Positions 33,762-41,632 of a stretch of DNA of 44,232 nucleotides are shown in pieces. Below the pieces are notes generated by a model that was not told the DNA's origin, did not search any database, and worked only from the letters and a program-made list of their open reading frames with translations. The stretch comes from Photobacterium rosenbergii. Lineage in GTDB: Bacteria > Pseudomonadota > Gammaproteobacteria > Enterobacterales > Vibrionaceae. The stretch spans positions 1-44,232 of the forward strand of contig NZ_PYMB01000031.1 of NCBI RefSeq assembly GCF_003026455.1, in the 5' to 3' direction. Both the position numbers and the translations under genes were made by a program. Every line of letters begins with the position of its first letter. The first letter of the stretch is position 1.

Positions 33762-34298
33762 ATGTACTACGGCATCTATGAGAAAGGCCAGTCCAAAGCC
33801 ATTATCGAATTATTTACCCAAACCTTCTCAGATTCAGAAGGGCAAAATGAAGGCAAAGTGATTGGCCAGTTAGTCAGCGAATTGCTGGAATCGACCAAGG
33901 GCGAGGATATCTTCACCTTTGTCGCCAAAGACGAAACCGAGATCCTTGGCAGTATCTTGTTTACCCGCCTGACATTCGAGTCAGACAAAACGGCTTTTTT
34001 ACTCGCTCCTGTTGCCGTTAGCACACAGAGCCAAGGTAAGGGAATTGGACAGGCGCTAATCAAAGCGGGGTTGGAAGCCCTCAAGCACCATGGGGTAGAT
34101 CTTGTTTTTACCTACGGCGATCCGAGCTTCTACACCAAAATCGGCTTTGAGCGTATTACCGAGCAAGAGTTCAAAGCACCACTTCCCCTGTCTTACCCGC
34201 ATGGATGGATGGCGCAATCACTGACGGAACGACCACTTGAAGCAATAGCAGGTAGCTCATCCTGTGTTGAGGCTTTTAACAAGCCAGAGATGTGGTAA
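33762..34298 (+). CDS. GNAT-family N-acetyltransferase
   Basis: This 178-residue acetyltransferase uses acetyl-CoA. Its core motif A is LLAPVAVSTQSQGKGIGQALI, where QSQGKGIG is the pyrophosphate-binding loop, followed by DLVFTYGDPSFYTKIGF, the YhbS-type C-terminal strand (compare LGDPAYYSRFGF). The acceptor is unknown. A GAGGAGAG ribosome-binding site lies 8 nt upstream. It is monocistronic with a long hairpin after the stop. Confidence 0.9.
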   Translation: MYYGIYEKGQSKAIIELFTQTFSDSEGQNEGKVIGQLVSELLESTKGEDIFTFVAKDETEILGSILFTRLTFESDKTAFLLAPVAVSTQSQGKGIGQALIKAGLEALKHHGVDLVFTYGDPSFYTKIGFERITEQEFKAPLPLSYPHGWMAQSLTERPLEAIAGSSSCVEAFNKPEMW

Positions 34299-34314
34299 CA
34301 AGTACACGCTCAGC

Positions 34315-34349
34315 AAGAGTTTTGGCCGAGTCATTGGGCTAAAACTCTT
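34315..34349 (+). terminator. long hairpin after the GNAT gene
   Basis: A stem of about 13 bp (AAGAGTTTTGGCC with GGCTAAAACTCTT, one G-U) follows the stop by 17 nt. It is followed by TACATTT, a weak T-tract. Confidence 0.65.
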
Positions 34350-34803
34350 ACATTTACCGCTTACTCAGCCTATAAACACCCACACGCACACTCTAAGATC
34401 ACATTTTTTTGCAATTAAATGTATTTACAAGCTCGTCATTTAGCGTTAGTTTGACATGGTCTGCTACTCAGACCGATGATGATTTTCGAAGTATACACCT
34501 CACTTCTCGCCAAAGTCAGATGCACCCCTAGAAGATTATTCCTATTACCATGCCACTGCCGTGCTAAGTTGCGAGCACTCTGCAGTGATGAGTCAGTGAG
34601 CTAGGTGACCTCCTGACGAAAACACCAATAGAAAGGTCAATGAGTAAACCGGGTCAGTACACGCTGATAGCCGGCAGGACAAGCGCTGTTTTCAGCATTT
34701 GTACTCAATTTGATAGCCACAAGCTCAACGCAAGTTCCCGCATAAGCAATAAAGAGAATGCTTGCCGGGACAGAATGCAGAGTTTGGGCCGAAAGGAAAA
34801 ATT
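34350..34803 (+). promoter_or_regulatory. long structured leader of the cold-shock-like gene
   Basis: No coding sequence is supported here. TTGACA (34451-34456) with GATGAT 18 bp downstream is a candidate promoter, and a GGTCTG/CAGACC hairpin sits in the spacer. From there the leader would be about 315 nt long. It contains a stable stem GTCAG-T-GAG ... CTC-CTGAC (34592-34617), with a CCTCC that could pair with a Shine-Dalgarno. cspA-type mRNAs have long structured leaders that change shape in the cold; the same behaviour here is an inference. Confidence 0.45.
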
Positions 34804-35004
34804 ATGATTTCACATACAGGCATTATCCGCAGCTACAACCCAATCAACCGTACCGGTCTAATCACTTGTGATCTTGGCGGTGACATCCGTTTCTGTGGCG
34901 CCAACATCACTAGCCAAGGTAAACCAGCATCAGGTAGCTTGGTCGAGTTCATCATGGATGACTCAAGTAAAAACCTACAAGCAGTAAAAATTAAATTTAT
35001 TTAA
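34804..35004 (+). CDS. small cold-shock-domain-like protein
   Basis: This 66-residue protein has a cold-shock OB-fold pattern. GIIRSYNPINRTGLITCDLGGDIRF aligns with the usual start G-x-V-K-W-F-N-x2-K-G-F-G-F-I, and a C-terminal strand reads LVEFIMDDSSKNLQAVKI. The RNA-binding motifs are degraded: RNP1 KGFGFI is RTGLIT and RNP2 VFVHF is IRFCGAN, so aromatic stacking residues are missing. It may be a divergent Csp with altered nucleic-acid binding. The start at 34804 has AAGGA 6-7 nt upstream, better than the in-frame ATG at 34762. It follows a long non-coding leader and has its own terminator. Confidence 0.8.
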   Translation: MISHTGIIRSYNPINRTGLITCDLGGDIRFCGANITSQGKPASGSLVEFIMDDSSKNLQAVKIKFI

Positions 35005-35022
35005 TTTTGGCTAAACAATATA

Positions 35023-35048
35023 CAGCGCCCTTTTAAGGGCGCTGTTTT
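35023..35048 (+). terminator. rho-independent terminator of the cold-shock-like gene
   Basis: A 10-bp perfect stem (CAGCGCCCTT / AAGGGCGCTG) with a TT turn is followed by TTTTATT. Confidence 0.93.
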
Positions 35049-35489
35049 ATTATCTACTCCCCACCAGCAAAGTCGCTCACCTATTAACCAGTTGTAAACC
35101 ACTCTTTCCGCTATTTTTCTTGTCACCCAAATGCGTTGCGATGCATTATTAACCATCAATACCAAACAACACACATATACTCTGTCAGAGCAATGTTAAG
35201 AATCACTTTTTTCTGCTTTCATCAAATGAAGCTTAGCTAAGCCTTAAAAAATCAAACATACTTCACAAAACGAATATCTTTTACGCAAGAAAACTGATTT
35301 TTTTGGGATCGAGGAACCTTTTTAACACATGCAATGTCTCTTTATGGCAGACTAGCGCTTCTTTAGGGATGCATAGTTATAGTCATTCAAAAAATATTCA
35401 TGGTTATGGGCCATACCAACAAGGCGCCATAACCCGAGATAAAGAACCTTTATCAAGAAAAATCAGCAAAAACGACGAGTTCTTTTACC
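35049..35489 (+). other. intergenic region upstream of the M23 endopeptidase
   Basis: No credible gene lies here. A frame beginning at 35303 has no ribosome-binding site and runs into the endopeptidase gene out of frame. TATACT at 35176-35181 could be a -10, without a good -35. The stretch is AT-rich and probably holds the endopeptidase promoter and 5' leader. Confidence 0.4.
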
Positions 35490-36803
35490 ATGTCTACGCA
35501 AAACTCGACGCTTTCTCGAAAGTGGATGTCGACCAAATTACTGGGGATCGCTGGCTTCTCGCTACTGACGATTGCAGCGCTCCTGACACAAACCAGCACT
35601 AATCAGCGCACGGTTCCACTAAACCTTGCGATTAACTCAACCCCTTGGTCGCCAAGCGATCAAGCCGATCAACCTGTTTATGAGCCGCCTCGCTACGCCT
35701 ACACCATCCAGAAAGGTGATACGCTTAGCCAGATTTTCTCCCGACTAAATATTCCTCTACAGTCGATTCAAGAGCTTCAGGAAGCCGACCTCAACCATTT
35801 GAAGATTGATACGCTGCAACCGGGCAATACCTTGCGTTTTTGGGTAAATACAGCCGAACGTAAGCTCAACCGCCTGGAACTGACATTTAGCCTTGCACAA
35901 AAAGTCGCCTACCAGCGACTGGATGACAACAGCTTTGAAGTTGAGGAAATCACCATTCCTGGCAACTGGGATGACGTAGTAGCCAGTGGCGAGATCCACG
36001 GCAGTTTCTCTGTTTCGGCACAAAAAGCAGGACTGAACTCTACCGAAATCTATGAAATCACCAACCTGCTACGTGAAAAGCTGAATTTCTCTCGCGATCT
36101 GCGCGCTGGCGACAACTTCGAAGTCGTTGTTTCCCGCCAGTCAGTTGATGGCGAAATGACAGGCCAGCATGAACTGCGTGCAATCCGTATTCATAGCAGA
36201 GGCAGGGCAACCACCGCTTACCTACACAGCGATGGTAACTTCTATGATTCCAAAGGCGAGAGCCTGCAGCGTGCGTTCTTGCGCTACCCATATGAGCGAA
36301 ACCGTACTTACCGCGTTAGCTCCAATTTCAACCCTCGCCGACTTCACCCAGTCACGGGCCGTGTTTCACCACATAACGGGGTAGACTTTGCCACCCCAAC
36401 TGGAACCCCTGTTATCTCAACCGGTGACGGTGTCGTAACCCAGGTAGTTAACCACCCATATGCGGGTAAATATGTCGTTATCCAGCACGGTACTAACTAC
36501 AAAACTCGCTACCTACATAACAGCCGGATCCTTGTTCGCAAGGGGCAGAAAGTATCTCGGGGTCAACGTATTGCCCTTGCTGGAGCGACTGGACGGGTAA
36601 CCGGGCCACATATCCACTATGAGTTCCATATTCGTAACCGCCCTGTGAACCCAATGACAGCCAATATCCCTATGGCTTCATCGGTGCCAAGCAAAGAAAA
36701 AGGGCAGTTTAAGGAAACCGTAGCGCTGTATGACGAGATGATGGATAACCCAAATCGCTCGATGTTCAGTATGGCCGATACCGATCCTGATCCTAAGGCT
36801 TAA
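35490..36803 (+). CDS. M23 murein DD-endopeptidase (ShyA/MepM-like)
   Basis: This is a 437-residue periplasmic zinc endopeptidase that cuts peptide cross-links of peptidoglycan. A hydrophobic anchor or signal lies near residues 14-34. A LysM/OapA-like module (about 68-115) begins YTIQKGDTLSQIF. A second OapA-like domain spans about 120-270. The M23 domain (about 275-400) carries HNGVD (zinc His and Asp) and HIHYEF (catalytic and zinc His). The arrangement matches V. cholerae ShyA and E. coli MepM, which are needed for cell growth. The C-terminal 40 residues are acidic and disordered. It is monocistronic with a strong terminator. Confidence 0.92.
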   Translation: MSTQNSTLSRKWMSTKLLGIAGFSLLTIAALLTQTSTNQRTVPLNLAINSTPWSPSDQADQPVYEPPRYAYTIQKGDTLSQIFSRLNIPLQSIQELQEADLNHLKIDTLQPGNTLRFWVNTAERKLNRLELTFSLAQKVAYQRLDDNSFEVEEITIPGNWDDVVASGEIHGSFSVSAQKAGLNSTEIYEITNLLREKLNFSRDLRAGDNFEVVVSRQSVDGEMTGQHELRAIRIHSRGRATTAYLHSDGNFYDSKGESLQRAFLRYPYERNRTYRVSSNFNPRRLHPVTGRVSPHNGVDFATPTGTPVISTGDGVVTQVVNHPYAGKYVVIQHGTNYKTRYLHNSRILVRKGQKVSRGQRIALAGATGRVTGPHIHYEFHIRNRPVNPMTANIPMASSVPSKEKGQFKETVALYDEMMDNPNRSMFSMADTDPDPKA

Positions 36804-36824
36804 TCAGAGCCTGACCACAAACGA

Positions 36825-36856
36825 ACAAAGGGGGAAGCATGCTTCCCCCTTTGTTT
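36825..36856. terminator. bidirectional terminator
   Basis: A 14-bp palindromic stem (ACAAAGGGGGAAGC / GCTTCCCCCTTTGT) with an AT turn lies between the convergent endopeptidase and GreA-like genes. A short T-tract follows on the right. Confidence 0.88.
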
Positions 36857-36885
36857 ATGAGCTCTTTGAAAGTTAGTGCCTACTA

Positions 36886-37377
36886 TCAGTAAATAGCTTC
36901 CACTTCATAGAAAACCACTCTACCGCCAATATGTACTTCTGCCTCTTCCCCTAGCGTTAAGCCCAGCAAGGCTTCACCTATTGGCGAAGACGGAGTAACA
37001 ACAACCACCTCGTGATTATTTAGCTTCAGCTTGATGCCTCCCGCTGCAGGGCCAAAGAATATCCACTTTTCCATATCGTCTTCATCAAGAAGATGGACTA
37101 GGCATCCCAACACGATTTCATCTAATGACTTTGGGAGTGTAGCTTTGAGTTGATCGTAAGCATTAATATCTGCCAGACACTCGGCAACACGCTGTGATTG
37201 TCCATGGGCTAAATATGCCGCCTCGATAGCCAAAGTATCATATTGGGTCTCCGCCACACTCTGATCATCGGTTGCCGCACTGTGAGCCTGATCAGCGGCA
37301 TGCATCGCCCCTTTAAAGGCTTGCTGTAAATCGTCAAGAATAAGATCAATGATCTGAGGTTTATGGCTGGAATTCAT
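36886..37377 (-). CDS. GreA/GreB (Rnk-like) transcription factor
   Basis: This 163-residue protein has an N-terminal helical pair (about 5-75; QIIDLILDDLQQAFKGAMHA, QYDTLAIEAAYLAHGQSQRV) and a C-terminal FKBP-like Gre domain (about 85-160; VVVVTPSSPIGEALLGLTLGEEAEVHIGG). That combination is the GreA/GreB-family layout, with a short coiled coil that would enter the RNA polymerase secondary channel. Acidic tip residues needed for RNA cleavage are not clearly present, so it may act like Rnk. A GTG at 37431 would add 18 residues; the ATG at 37377 is preferred because family members begin there. No strong ribosome-binding site is seen. Confidence 0.85.
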   Translation of the reverse strand: MNSSHKPQIIDLILDDLQQAFKGAMHAADQAHSAATDDQSVAETQYDTLAIEAAYLAHGQSQRVAECLADINAYDQLKATLPKSLDEIVLGCLVHLLDEDDMEKWIFFGPAAGGIKLKLNNHEVVVVTPSSPIGEALLGLTLGEEAEVHIGGRVVFYEVEAIY

Positions 37378-37476
37378 GTTGTCGATGTATTTATTGAAAC
37401 TAGATGGAAGTGAAAGTGTAACTTGGATCACTGCTTAGTTATATATAAACCTTAACGCAAAGATGGTGCTCCTTCA

Positions 37477-38430
37477 TCACTTCGGAATACCTTGGAAATC
37501 CAAATTACTGTCATACTGAGCCAGTTTGTTGCTCTTACGACTGAGCTTACGAAACTCCGTCGGCGTCATTTTCATATAACGCTGGAAGGTTTCATAGAAG
37601 CGACTGTTCGAATTGAAACCGACCGTCAATGCGATATCAAGAATAGTCCGATTGGTATCAGCCAATAATGCACGGGCGTGGTTAATGCGCATCGAGGTAA
37701 CGTATTCCTTGATTGTCATCTTCATCACGCTTTGGAACAAATTCATCGCATAATTGGTATGCAAACCAACATGCTCGGCGATATTCTTTACGGTGAGCGG
37801 CGTGTCATGATTACAAGCGATATATTCCAAGATTTTCTGAACATGGAACTGCGAGTGTTTGGAGAGTCCTTTCATACTCCCTTTGTTTTCCATGGTGTGG
37901 GTCAGCTTCTCCCAACCCGTTAAGCACACCCTTTTTAGCATCAGGGACATTTCATCGGCAGCTAACTGACGAAAACCTATGTCTTTGCTTTTGCTTTCTT
38001 CCATCCAAAACGCAATCTGCTGCTCGGTCACCAAGTTTGGCAACGCAGACTGAACAACCGTGCCATGGGTGATCTGATTGAGCAGGCTTTCATCTAACGG
38101 CCAAGCCAAAAAGTAATGGATCGGAATATTCAAGATCCCCATGTTACTCGACTTCCCTGGCTCGATTAGCTGGTGCGGTGTAGTGGCCCAGAAAATCCCA
38201 ATATGACCATTATTGATGGTAAACGGGTGATCATTGATGACATAGTCGACATCATCACCAAATGGGATGTTCACTTCAATTTGCCCATGCCAATGATAAC
38301 AGGGCATATGATGCGGTTTACGGAGTTCTATATGAATAGACTCATAGGAAGAAAATAGGCTTAGCGGCCCAATAGCATCGGCATCAGAACTATCTTGCGG
38401 GTTCTCATTCTGGGCAATTGATTTAACCAT
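37477..38430 (-). CDS. melR: MelR-like AraC-family regulator
   Basis: This 317-residue regulator closely follows E. coli MelR across its length. The cupin sensor has PLSLFSSYESIHIELRKPHH, YHWHGQIEVNIPFGDDVDYV and HIGIFWATTPHQL (MelR: SHWHGQVEVNVPF, LFWACTPHQL). The double HTH (about 215-305) has HVGLHTNYAMNLFQSVMKMT and ILDIALTVGFNSNSRFYETF. MelR activates melAB on melibiose together with CRP. Neither melA nor melB is present; neighbours are a Gre-like factor and a barrel protein, so the target is elsewhere or different. The start at 38430 has AGAGGA close upstream, and a longer frame upstream adds unrelated residues. Confidence 0.85.
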   Translation of the reverse strand: MVKSIAQNENPQDSSDADAIGPLSLFSSYESIHIELRKPHHMPCYHWHGQIEVNIPFGDDVDYVINDHPFTINNGHIGIFWATTPHQLIEPGKSSNMGILNIPIHYFLAWPLDESLLNQITHGTVVQSALPNLVTEQQIAFWMEESKSKDIGFRQLAADEMSLMLKRVCLTGWEKLTHTMENKGSMKGLSKHSQFHVQKILEYIACNHDTPLTVKNIAEHVGLHTNYAMNLFQSVMKMTIKEYVTSMRINHARALLADTNRTILDIALTVGFNSNSRFYETFQRYMKMTPTEFRKLSRKSNKLAQYDSNLDFQGIPK

Positions 38431-38561
38431 GATTCCTCTGTATGCCGGTCGGTAAAACAGAAGCGAATATACGATACTCCAGATATCCCTGCCGAGAATA
38501 AATCCACAAACTGTGAAGCCTAGCCCAAAGCTAATCGAGAACCGATAAAGGATACCATCAT

Positions 38562-38591
38562 AAAAAAAGGCCATCAGAAGGTGTGATGGCC
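38562..38591 (-). terminator. rho-independent terminator of the DUF3943 gene
   Basis: Reading leftward, an 8-bp perfect stem (GGCCATCA / TGATGGCC) with a 7-nt loop is followed by TTTTTTT. A second hairpin, ATACCCA with TGGGTAT (38612-38640), precedes it. Confidence 0.9.
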
Positions 38592-38800
38592 AAAAGTGCT
38601 AAATTGATACGATACCCAGTTACCTAGCGTGGTTGGGTATAGATATGTCTTTGGAAGAACAGAGCAATTTATACCTGTTGCCTACACCGAGGTAAAACAA
38701 GCTTTTTTAATCCGTATCTTTGTTATTTTTCATCGATGTAGTTACCGGAGGCCAGCAGCCTCAAAACGATATTCACGTTATCGCTTAATTGACACCCCAA

Positions 38801-40216
38801 TCACCACCTTTCACCGCGACCAAAACGGTAAACCAACTGGCCTGAAAATAAATCATCGTTGGTTGACAGTTTCCCACTATAGAAGTGTACCCAATCGGCT
38901 TGCAACGCCCAGTTACTGTTTAGCTGGTAGTGCAAACCTAACCCGCCGTTGACCTGGAAGGTCGTGGTGTCCCTGTCTTTTTCCAACAGGGTTTCGCCTA
39001 TCCCTGCATTGATATAAGGGCGTAAATCATCATCAGCAAGGAAATAATATTGGAAATCAAAACTGTAATTTTCATAGGTGATGCTCTCACCCGTTGTCTT
39101 GCTGTCGGTATCAATGCGGGTATATTGCAGGCGAGACGACAAAGATGGCGTGTAATACACACCCAAGGTAATCATCGGTGCCCAACTATTTTCGATCCCC
39201 CACTCATCATCCAAATCCAGATAACGGCCACCAACCGATATACCGACAATTCCGTAATCTACCGGGTCATGAGTGGTTACATTGCGAACCCGGGTATAGC
39301 TGCGACGCATTGCAGGACTGGTCTCCCCCTCACCGAATTGGAAGTTCATATTAACGTTGAACTGGCTATCGGTCTGGCCATTAGGGAGAGCAACATCTTG
39401 AAAGCCGATATACCCTGTGCCGGCCTTCACCACATCACGCCCCATCAAATGGTTTACTCCTCGGCCAAGGGTATCTACAGGATCAAGCAGGAACAGCGCC
39501 GTGTTACCCATCCACTCGGAATCCCAAACTTTTCCCCCTCCTTGGATAATTTCACGCTCTTTGTTGAAGGCCCACTCACCATATACCCAGCCAAGCACTG
39601 GAGTAACGACCAAGTCCTGCACCGCCGGCACCTCGGCAAACGCCTCTACGCCATACTCCCAATAGAAAGTCGACATCATAAAGGAATAGACAAATGCATC
39701 CCACTGCCGGTACCCAGACTTTCTCGCGATTTGATAATACACCCCACCAAAATATGGATGACCTATGTAGTTGATGTACCATACATCCCTATCCCAGACC
39801 GGCCCTTCCCTGACGTTGTCCCACCACTTCTCCAGCAAGCGGTCATCACTGGTATCCCAATTCGAAATGTCTTCCGGCAATAAGGCAATAAACCCCGCGA
39901 CACCGACGCCATACCAAAAGATCGATTTAGTCTGCGACCAGAGGCGATCGATATCTTCACCGTTTTCACCTGAGAACAAGGCAACGTTATAGGGTGAGTC
40001 ATAAACAGAGACCTGACGCGGTACTTGCTCCCAGGTCGTATTGGTATAGGGTGATTTAGAATATTTTGATGAATGGATTGGCTGCTCTAGAGCATTATCT
40101 GAGAGAAAAAGAGGCTGTTGCGTTTCAGTTTGGGCTTGCCCGACATCATCATTCCCACTTTCAGCCAATGCTATTGATGATGCCAATGCTAACCCAACTG
40201 CCACTGCTAATCGCAT
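38801..40216 (-). CDS. DUF3943 protein with C-terminal outer-membrane barrel
   Basis: This 471-residue protein starts with a signal peptide (MRLAVAVGLALASSIALA). A DUF3943-type domain (about 85-275) includes IGHPYFGGVYYQIARKSGY, WEYGVEAFAEVPAVQDLVVT and NTALFLLDPVDTLGRGV. A C-terminal antiparallel beta region (about 320-471) resembles an OmpA-type eight-stranded barrel (RPYINAGIGETLLEKD, ALQADWVHFYSG, LVYRFG). The family is uncharacterised; the composite suggests a periplasmic or membrane-embedded enzyme-like domain tethered to a barrel. It is monocistronic, with a strong terminator at 38562-38591. Confidence 0.85.
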   Translation of the reverse strand: MRLAVAVGLALASSIALAESGNDDVGQAQTETQQPLFLSDNALEQPIHSSKYSKSPYTNTTWEQVPRQVSVYDSPYNVALFSGENGEDIDRLWSQTKSIFWYGVGVAGFIALLPEDISNWDTSDDRLLEKWWDNVREGPVWDRDVWYINYIGHPYFGGVYYQIARKSGYRQWDAFVYSFMMSTFYWEYGVEAFAEVPAVQDLVVTPVLGWVYGEWAFNKEREIIQGGGKVWDSEWMGNTALFLLDPVDTLGRGVNHLMGRDVVKAGTGYIGFQDVALPNGQTDSQFNVNMNFQFGEGETSPAMRRSYTRVRNVTTHDPVDYGIVGISVGGRYLDLDDEWGIENSWAPMITLGVYYTPSLSSRLQYTRIDTDSKTTGESITYENYSFDFQYYFLADDDLRPYINAGIGETLLEKDRDTTTFQVNGGLGLHYQLNSNWALQADWVHFYSGKLSTNDDLFSGQLVYRFGRGERW

Positions 40217-40510
40217 TTTAACCTCCGTCCAAAGTAACCTTGGTCATAAGATCGAAACAAGCCTATGTATTGGCTATTAATTTCAGACACTTAAAACCTG
40301 CACATTTGAGTATAGTTAACACAATTAAAAGAAATTAAATGCTTACAATAGATTATCAATTCTCAGATCTGTCGCACAAAATTACGGATCCAATACCATT
40401 TTCCCCACCCCAAATATCGCTACATCTGTCGCCAACTTTCAATGCTACTTTTCAATTCATGCTAGCCTTTAACAGGGTGTTTTAGCCCTCACAAAATGGA
40501 AGGAATTGAT

Positions 40511-41251
40511 ATGAAACTCATCGCCAAATCGGCTGTACTCATTATTTCAGCCATTGCTTTAGCCTCTCCATCAGTCATAGCGGCGCAACTCTCTGATGCC
40601 GAATTACAAGCCGCAATGGAAGCCAAGCTGACCGAACAATTAAAAGATCAAAAAGTGGCGGCGCATACTGCTGAGTTCATCATGAACAACTTGCTTACCT
40701 GGCAGGGTGAACCGCTTCCACTCGATCAAGCCGATAGCATTATTGCCTATGCCTTCGGTAACCGAATTGCCGAGAACGGCAACCAATCACCGGGCCCGAT
40801 GAACAAAGCCTTGGCTGATACCGTGGTGGAAATCTATGAAAAAACAGGTAAACCCATCTATGCCCAATGGGAAATTGCCCAAGAGATTGGCGATCGCGTT
40901 GATGCCAAAGATCTCACCGCGATATACCCTAAAATTGGTTCTGATGGCACCATCATTTACTTGAGTACCATTGGCGTTGCCGAAGAGATTGTTAAATTGG
41001 CCGGAGGCACCGAGAAGCTAGGCAAAGCCGTTGTGGTCGGCTTCTATGAACACAGCCTGCGTACCATCAACACCACCAAGGATGCAGGTATAGAAGCCTA
41101 TGCGCCGGAGGGTATCGAATTGCCCCATGACTATGATAAAGAATCAGGGCAACCTTGGACGCGCGATGCACTGATTTTTGTGATGCATGAAATCCGCAAC
41201 AGGGGAACCAACGAACGGACTAGGCTGATTGAGCAAGCCTATCAAGATTAA
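40511..41251 (+). CDS. periplasmic protein, possibly YdcF/DUF218-like
   Basis: This 246-residue protein begins with a signal peptide (MKLIAKSAVLIISAIALASPSVIAAQ). The mature part has alternating strand/helix segments (SIIAYAFGNRIAENGN, IYAQWEIAQEIGDRV, GKAVVVGFYEHSLRTINTTKDAGIEAYAP) that could follow the DUF218/YdcF Rossmann pattern: a leading strand, a reference to the cell's other strand, then a late H-x2-R in EHSLRT. The match is loose. AAGGA lies 6 nt before the ATG at 40511; an ATG at 40496 is less well placed. No substrate is predicted. It is probably monocistronic, with an inverted repeat downstream. Confidence 0.55.
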   Translation: MKLIAKSAVLIISAIALASPSVIAAQLSDAELQAAMEAKLTEQLKDQKVAAHTAEFIMNNLLTWQGEPLPLDQADSIIAYAFGNRIAENGNQSPGPMNKALADTVVEIYEKTGKPIYAQWEIAQEIGDRVDAKDLTAIYPKIGSDGTIIYLSTIGVAEEIVKLAGGTEKLGKAVVVGFYEHSLRTINTTKDAGIEAYAPEGIELPHDYDKESGQPWTRDALIFVMHEIRNRGTNERTRLIEQAYQD

Positions 41252-41285
41252 TACGTCGCGTATGTCACTCACGCACTCAACGGTA

Positions 41286-41343
41286 AAGGGTCGTGCCTAG
41301 CATAAGCCACTAAACAAAAGCACTAACGTGCTAGGACACCCTT
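41286..41343 (+). terminator. imperfect long hairpin, possible terminator
   Basis: AAGGGT (41286-41291) pairs with ACCCTT (41338-41343), and CCTAGCA (41296-41302) pairs with TGCTAGG (41329-41335), with small internal bulges and a 26-nt loop. It follows the periplasmic gene. There is no T-run, so it might alternatively belong to the trpS 5' region. Confidence 0.45.
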
Positions 41344-41458
41344 GATTTACATTGTAAAACCAGAATGCGAATTCCCTAAGCCAATCCGTTCAATCATCTA
41401 ATTTTGCATCCACTGACAGTTATTGACGAGTATCGAAAAACAGTGATAGGTTAATGGC

Positions 41459-41518
41459 ATGCAAATGATTATTTCCAAGCCTTCTATCAACCTTTCTTGG
41501 TGGCACTCTCTTTTCTAG
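41459..41518 (+). CDS. trpS leader peptide with tandem Trp codons (19 aa)
   Basis: This 19-codon ORF, MQMIISKPSINLSWWHSLF, ends TAG 114 nt before the trpS start. Two adjacent Trp codons occur at 41498-41503, very unlikely by chance in so short an ORF. The ORF is followed at once by mutually exclusive hairpins, the plan of the trp operon attenuators of E. coli and of Streptomyces trpRS leaders. A ribosome short of charged tRNA-Trp would stall at the TGG TGG pair. The ribosome-binding site is weak (AGG 8 nt upstream). A TTGACG at 41423 is a possible -35. Confidence 0.75.
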   Translation: MQMIISKPSINLSWWHSLF

Positions 41519-41626
41519 GAGCGGTGCGGAATAATCATATTTGTTCAAAGCCGCCGGATGGCAGGCTACGAACAAATAATCCTCTTGTCTCCGGCGTTTA
41601 TTTATCAACTCGCTTTATACCGGAGA
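41499..41626 (+). promoter_or_regulatory. candidate trpS attenuator with SD-sequestering stem
   Basis: Segment 1, GGTGGC (41499-41504, over the Trp codons), can pair with segment 2, GCCGCC (41550-41555). Segment 2 also forms the core of a strong hairpin (ATTTGTTC 41539-41546 with GAACAAAT 41570-41577, AGCC/GGCT and GCC/GGC inside). Segment 2 can alternatively pair with segment 3: CGCCGGA (41552-41558) with TCCGGCG (41590-41596). Segment 3 otherwise pairs with segment 4: TCTCCGG (41588-41594) with CCGGAGA (41620-41626), which contains the trpS ribosome-binding site GGAG. No U-run follows, so control would act on translation. The pairings are seen; their use is inferred. Confidence 0.65.
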
Positions 41627-41632
41627 CACGCA

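Noticed and set aside
34584..34620. Hammerhead-ribozyme-like core (GTGATGA, stem, GACGAAAAC)
   Set aside because: The invariant first C of CUGANGA is G, and no stem III ending in UH or closing stem I could be paired from the flanks.
34620..34803. GEMM-type c-di-GMP riboswitch before the cold-shock-like gene
   Set aside because: The conserved GEMM core segments were not found; only generic stems are present.
35303..35602. 99-residue frame before the endopeptidase
   Set aside because: No ribosome-binding site and it overlaps the endopeptidase start in another frame.
39050..39883. 277-residue frame opposite the DUF3943 gene
   Set aside because: Shadow frame; the minus-strand gene has a signal peptide, domain pattern and terminator.
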